Shown: piece after piece, positions 7,112 through 10,140 of the stretch | Layout: every line of letters begins with the position of its first letter | Numbering within the stretch: position 1 is the stretch's first letter | Source of the DNA: Cyclobacteriaceae bacterium | Lineage (GTDB): Bacteria > Bacteroidota > Bacteroidia > Cytophagales > Cyclobacteriaceae | Direction of reading: 5' to 3' | NCBI GenBank assembly: GCA_025363495.1 | Contig: JANYDR010000316.1 | Location: 1-10,140, forward strand | DNA: 10,140 nt | The notes under the pieces: model-generated | Databases searched by the model: none | What the model saw: the letters and a program-made list of their open reading frames with translations, nothing else | What the model was told of the DNA's origin: nothing | Made by a program: the position numbers and the translations under genes

Positions 7112-8080
7112 ATGGTGGCAATCACAGGATCAACTGGTTTACTGGGCGTTCACATTATTGAGAGAATTCAGAAAGAGGCCGGGTCAATTATAGCACTTCA
7201 CCGACCACATAATGATCAATCATTACCGGAAGGAGTTATTAAACGTCAAGCTGATATTCTTGATCAGGTCTCTCTTCGCGAAGGCCTTGATGGAGCTACC
7301 ACCGTCATCCACGCTGCGGCTCTTGTTTCATTCAATCCTCGTTGGCAAAAAAAAATCTTTGATACAAATGTTCACGGTACACGCAATATAATTGACACGT
7401 GTCTTCAGCTAGGCATCAAAAATTTCATCTACATAAGTTCGGTTGCTGCGCTAGGTCGAGCATCAGGCAGTGCGATAACCGAAGAAAGCAAATGGACAGG
7501 TGATTATTCTACAGATTATGCCGAATCAAAATATCTCGCCGAACTTGAAGTTTATCGCGGTGCAGTGGAGGGATTATCAGTAAGCATCGTTAATCCATCT
7601 GTTATTCTTTCAGCTGCGCAGCCTTCCAGAAGCAGTGCAACATTGTTTGATTACGTCTGGAATGAGAACATTTATTATACAAATGGTTCCCTTAATTATG
7701 TTGATGCCCGCGATGTGGCAGAAGTGGTTGCACAACTTTATTTGAAACCACAGCCAGGAGAAAAATTTATTCTTTCGGCGGGCTCGCTTTTATACCGTGA
7801 TTTCTTTTCAAATGTTGCAAAACGGTTTCGTAAAAAACCACCGTCCATTAATGTTTCAAACGGCCTTTCGTATTGGGCGGGATGGGCGGAAGAATTAAGG
7901 GCCTTTCTTTTGAGCAGGGAGCCCCTCGTTACCCGTCAATCGGCCAGAATGGCCATACAATCCTTTCAGTACGATAATCAAAAATCCCTGAATACGCTTG
8001 GAATAAGGTTCCGAACACTCGAGGAAACCCTCGATTGGTGCTGTGAGGACTATTTGCGAAATGTTAAGACTAACAATTAA
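7112..8080 (+). CDS. Extended SDR, NAD(P)-dependent epimerase/dehydratase family
   Basis: This 322-residue cytosolic oxidoreductase has a Rossmann nucleotide-binding motif G6-S-T-G9-L-L-G12 at the extreme N-terminus, HAAALVS at 67-73, ISS at 108-110 and the catalytic YAESK (Y136, K140). The N-terminal half is typical of extended SDRs. The C-terminal half does not point to a specific sugar substrate and recalls the dihydroflavonol-reductase/3-beta-HSD-like branch as much as nucleotide-sugar epimerases. The start ATG at 7112 lies 2 nt after the phosphatase stop codon; the Rossmann strand is already close to the N-terminus, so a later start is unlikely. Its place as last gene of the export operon suggests a role in making or modifying a sugar precursor, but this is inference from position only. 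Confidence 0.9.
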   Translation: MVAITGSTGLLGVHIIERIQKEAGSIIALHRPHNDQSLPEGVIKRQADILDQVSLREGLDGATTVIHAAALVSFNPRWQKKIFDTNVHGTRNIIDTCLQLGIKNFIYISSVAALGRASGSAITEESKWTGDYSTDYAESKYLAELEVYRGAVEGLSVSIVNPSVILSAAQPSRSSATLFDYVWNENIYYTNGSLNYVDARDVAEVVAQLYLKPQPGEKFILSAGSLLYRDFFSNVAKRFRKKPPSINVSNGLSYWAGWAEELRAFLLSREPLVTRQSARMAIQSFQYDNQKSLNTLGIRFRTLEETLDWCCEDYLRNVKTNN

Positions 8081-8126
8081 AATATCCAAGTAGGAGTTAG
8101 TCTATTATTACCACACTTTTGGAGGT

Positions 8127-8163
8127 AAATGGGGTCTGAAATTTATTTAGACCCTCATTTTTT
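8127..8163 (+). terminator. Rho-independent terminator of the polysaccharide operon
   Basis: GGGTCT (8132-8137) pairs perfectly with AGACCC (8149-8154) across an 11-nt AT-rich loop. With a single bulged T at 8155 the stem extends to AAATG (8127-8131) with CATTT (8156-8160). Six T residues at 8158-8163 follow or overlap the stem base. The hairpin begins 47 nt after the stop codon of the SDR gene, where an operon end is expected. It also overlaps the first possible ATG of the next reading frame (8129), which argues against that start. An attenuator role for the next gene is the alternative. Confidence 0.7.
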
Positions 8164-8171
8164 AATAATCA

Positions 8172-8194
8172 TGACCAGTTTTGTATTTTGGTCA
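8172..8194 (+). repeat. Short inverted repeat in front of the TPR gene, possible operator
   Basis: TGACCA (8172-8177) and TGGTCA (8189-8194) form perfect 6-bp arms around 11 nt of mostly T. It sits between the terminator and the preferred start of the TPR gene at 8207, where promoter or operator sequence should be. The spacer holds TTTTG runs that vaguely resemble a -7 element (TATTTTGG at 8185-8192, seven of eight matches to TAnnTTTG). It could be a dimeric regulator site, an mRNA hairpin just upstream of the start, or chance. Confidence 0.3.
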
Positions 8195-8206
8195 AACCCT
8201 TTAAGA

Positions 8207-9619
8207 ATGGCGCAAGAATTCAGAAAACGGGAGGAGGAAGAGGAGTTGATCAGGAGTTTTGAAGATATTCTCAAAAGGAAATCAAGCGCCTTTTTTGATC
8301 TTGAGGCATACGAAACGATCATCTACCATTATCTGGATCGTGGAAAACACAAAAAATCCCTCGTGGCTGTCACTATGGCCATGGAGCAATACCCCTTTTC
8401 TACTGAATTGATTGCAGTAAAGGCCCAGATTTTATCTAATCTGCAGCGTTACGAAGAAGCTCTTGAACTACTTGAGCAGGCTCTGAATCTGCATCCAACT
8501 GACCTCGACATACTGCTTTCGATGGGCTCCATTTTTTCATTGCAGGGATTGCATGAAAAGGCCATCGAACTTTATGAACAGGCTTTAACGATGACAGAGG
8601 ATGACAAGGATGAGATTTACTATAGCCTGGGCCTCGCGTATCAAAGCAAAGAAGAATTTGATCAGGCGATCGAATGTTATAAAAAATCAATTGAAGAGAA
8701 CCTGAATCACGAAGGCTCCCTTTACGAACTTGCCTATTGCCTCGACGTTGTAGGTCAATTAGAAAACAGTTTATCCTACTATAAAAAATTCATAGACGAA
8801 GATCCTTTCTCTGGTCCGGCATGGTATAACCTTGGCATCGTCTGTAACAAACTTGAGCGTTACGAAGAAGCAATTGAAGCATATGAATACGCTATTGCGT
8901 TAGATGATAATTTCGCTTCTGCATGGTTCAATATGGGTAACTCCTTCATGAACAAGCAGGAATTTGAAAAAGCATTGGATGCATTTAAAAAGACAATCGA
9001 CATTGAGGGGCCGAGTCCTGAAGTTTATTGCTGCATGGGTGCTGCTCATGAAGGACTCGAGCAGTACGATCTTGGCTTGAAATTTTTTCAGAAGTCTACC
9101 AAACTCGACTCCATGTATGATGAAGCTTGGTTTGGCGCAGGAAGCTGTCTTGAAAAGCAAGAAAAATGGTATCAGGCTCTTCATTTTTTTAACAAGGCCG
9201 TTAAGCTTAATTCACAAAATGCTGACTATTGGAAAGCCGCTGCGCATGCTGAGTTTAAAATCGGCAACACCATCTCCGCCATCAGTGCATACGAAGAAGC
9301 AAGTCACCTCGGAGCAGATGATAAAGAGATATGGCTCAATTGGTCATTCATTTATTATGATCGTGGAGAATATGAAAAGGCAGTTGAAGTTATGCTGCAA
9401 GGAATGTCAGAGATTCCTGATGATCCGGAATTCTTCTATCGCATTGCCGTTTACCTCATAGAAGCAGGCAAATTCAAAGATGCCTTCAACTATCTTGAAA
9501 ATGGTTTAATTTTGAATTTTGAAGGACATACAGTCCTGTTTGATTTCTTCCAAAAGCCTGAAACACAAAAGGCATTATATAAGATCATCGACCAATTTAG
9601 AAAAGATAATCCCGCATGA
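8207..9619 (+). CDS. Tetratricopeptide-repeat protein, twelve tandem TPRs
   Basis: The 470-residue cytosolic protein is nearly all TPR superhelix, a protein-binding scaffold. After an acidic and basic N-terminal helix (1-32), repeats run without insertion from about 33 to 440. The large residue at the fourth position of helix A recurs exactly every 34 residues (L172, W206, W240, Y274, W308, W342, W376, F410), with earlier equivalents at A70, L104 and Y138. A capping segment (441-470) ends the protein. No enzymatic domain, signal peptide or membrane helix is seen, so its partner is unknown. The start at 8207 is preferred. An in-frame ATG at 8129 would add 26 residues, but it lies inside the terminator hairpin, sits only 3 nt after a GGAGG, and adds hydrophobic residues that do not resemble TPR or a good signal peptide; ATG 8171 is a further option. 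The stop overlaps the next start (ATGA), implying coupled translation. Confidence 0.9.
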   Translation: MAQEFRKREEEEELIRSFEDILKRKSSAFFDLEAYETIIYHYLDRGKHKKSLVAVTMAMEQYPFSTELIAVKAQILSNLQRYEEALELLEQALNLHPTDLDILLSMGSIFSLQGLHEKAIELYEQALTMTEDDKDEIYYSLGLAYQSKEEFDQAIECYKKSIEENLNHEGSLYELAYCLDVVGQLENSLSYYKKFIDEDPFSGPAWYNLGIVCNKLERYEEAIEAYEYAIALDDNFASAWFNMGNSFMNKQEFEKALDAFKKTIDIEGPSPEVYCCMGAAHEGLEQYDLGLKFFQKSTKLDSMYDEAWFGAGSCLEKQEKWYQALHFFNKAVKLNSQNADYWKAAAHAEFKIGNTISAISAYEEASHLGADDKEIWLNWSFIYYDRGEYEKAVEVMLQGMSEIPDDPEFFYRIAVYLIEAGKFKDAFNYLENGLILNFEGHTVLFDFFQKPETQKALYKIIDQFRKDNPA

Positions 9620-10140
9620 ATTACACGTTGAATAATCTTCCTGAGCGAACTACCAAGCCCAGGCAAATAGGATATACTATGGCCATGGACAAGGGCTTGA
9701 GTCTGCGGCAGACAGAAGACTTTGTTAGTAACTGTGCGGATCATGTAGACATTGTAAAACTCGGATGGGCAACTTCCTATGTAACTCCTCATTTAAAAGA
9801 GAAGATAAAAGTTTATAAAGATGCAGGTCTCCCTGTTTATTTTGGCGGTACTTTATTCGAAGCATTTATTATCCGTAATCAATTTGATGATTACCGTAAG
9901 TTGTTAGACAAATACGATTTGCAATTTGCCGAAGTGTCAGACGGGTCTATCGATCTTGATCATGATAAAAAATGTGATTATATCAGAAAGTTAACTCCGC
10001 AGGTAACGGTTCTGTCTGAAGTAGGTTCAAAAGATGCAGATAAGATTATTCCTCCTTATCAATGGATCGACTTGATGCAAAAAGAACTTGAAGCCGGGGC
10101 CTGGAAAGTAATCGGAGAAGCACGTGAAGGTGGTAATGTA
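9616..10140 (+). CDS. comA: Phosphosulfolactate synthase (ComA family), 3' end cut by window
   Basis: ComA-family enzymes join sulfite to phosphoenolpyruvate to give (R)-2-phospho-3-sulfolactate. This is the first step of coenzyme M synthesis in methanogens and of sulfolactate synthesis in some bacteria. The 175 codons present read without a stop to the window edge; full-length members are about 250 residues. Family signatures appear in order: DKGLSL (25-30), VKLGWATS (47-54), GGTLFE (77-82), AEVSDGS (105-111), SEVGSKD (134-140) and GEAREGG (167-173), consistent with a TIM-barrel active site. The ATG at 9616 overlaps the TGA of the TPR gene by 2 bases. No other sulfonate gene is visible, so the end product is not known; coenzyme M itself is unlikely in this group. 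The family assignment is firm, the physiological role is inference. Confidence 0.92.
   Translation, partial: MNYTLNNLPERTTKPRQIGYTMAMDKGLSLRQTEDFVSNCADHVDIVKLGWATSYVTPHLKEKIKVYKDAGLPVYFGGTLFEAFIIRNQFDDYRKLLDKYDLQFAEVSDGSIDLDHDKKCDYIRKLTPQVTVLSEVGSKDADKIIPPYQWIDLMQKELEAGAWKVIGEAREGGNV

Noticed and set aside
8129..8206. Hydrophobic N-terminal extension of the TPR protein as a signal peptide or membrane anchor
   Set aside because: The hydrophobic run is only about 11 residues, has acidic residues before it rather than basic ones, and is encoded across a terminator hairpin.
8448..8873. Near-identical GCGTTACGAAGAAGC repeats about 410 nt apart
   Set aside because: They encode the recurring RYEEA turn of adjacent TPR units and are explained by the protein repeat, not by a DNA element.
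8900..9184. Long minus-strand open frame opposite the TPR gene
   Set aside because: It is a shadow of the TPR coding frame, with no start signal and no recognisable domain.

Overview
The window looks like chromosomal DNA of a Bacteroidota member, most likely of the Cytophagales type. The reasons are moderate-to-low GC, AT-rich intergenic gaps, few Shine-Dalgarno sites, two near-perfect TAnnTTTG -7 promoter elements between the divergent transcription units, a tRNA gene without encoded CCA, and proteins whose sequences read as Bacteroidota versions of their families. No mobile element, CRISPR array, phage gene or broken gene is visible.

Left part, minus strand (1-1985). Reading leftwards from about 2000, there is hflX (a ribosome-associated GTPase), then a small multi-pass membrane protein resembling DUF2306, then a tRNA-Arg with anticodon CCT. 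This is a housekeeping block.

Centre, plus strand (2112-8080). This is a surface-polysaccharide block. It has a GT4 glycosyltransferase, a Wza-like outer-membrane export lipoprotein with a C-terminal membrane helix, a full-length Wzc-like co-polymerase fused to a BY tyrosine kinase, a PHP-type tyrosine phosphatase (CpsB/YwqE type) and an extended SDR (NAD-dependent epimerase/dehydratase type). The last four are separated by only 3, 1 and 2 nt and must be one operon. The first three of these (export, kinase and phosphatase genes) all start with GTG. Kinase and phosphatase would set the phosphorylation state of the tyrosine-rich tail that controls chain polymerisation and export. No flippase, polymerase or initiating sugar-phosphate transferase is present here, so the rest of the pathway lies elsewhere. 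A strong hairpin followed by six T residues (8127-8163) looks like the terminator of this unit.

Right part, plus strand (8207-10140). A protein made almost entirely of twelve 34-residue TPR repeats is followed, with an ATGA start/stop overlap, by a phosphosulfolactate synthase (ComA family) that runs off the window edge. The pair is probably translationally coupled. The role of phosphosulfolactate synthase in this group is not obvious, and its tight link to a TPR scaffold is the most interesting lead in the window. I see no clear case of an entirely new system.
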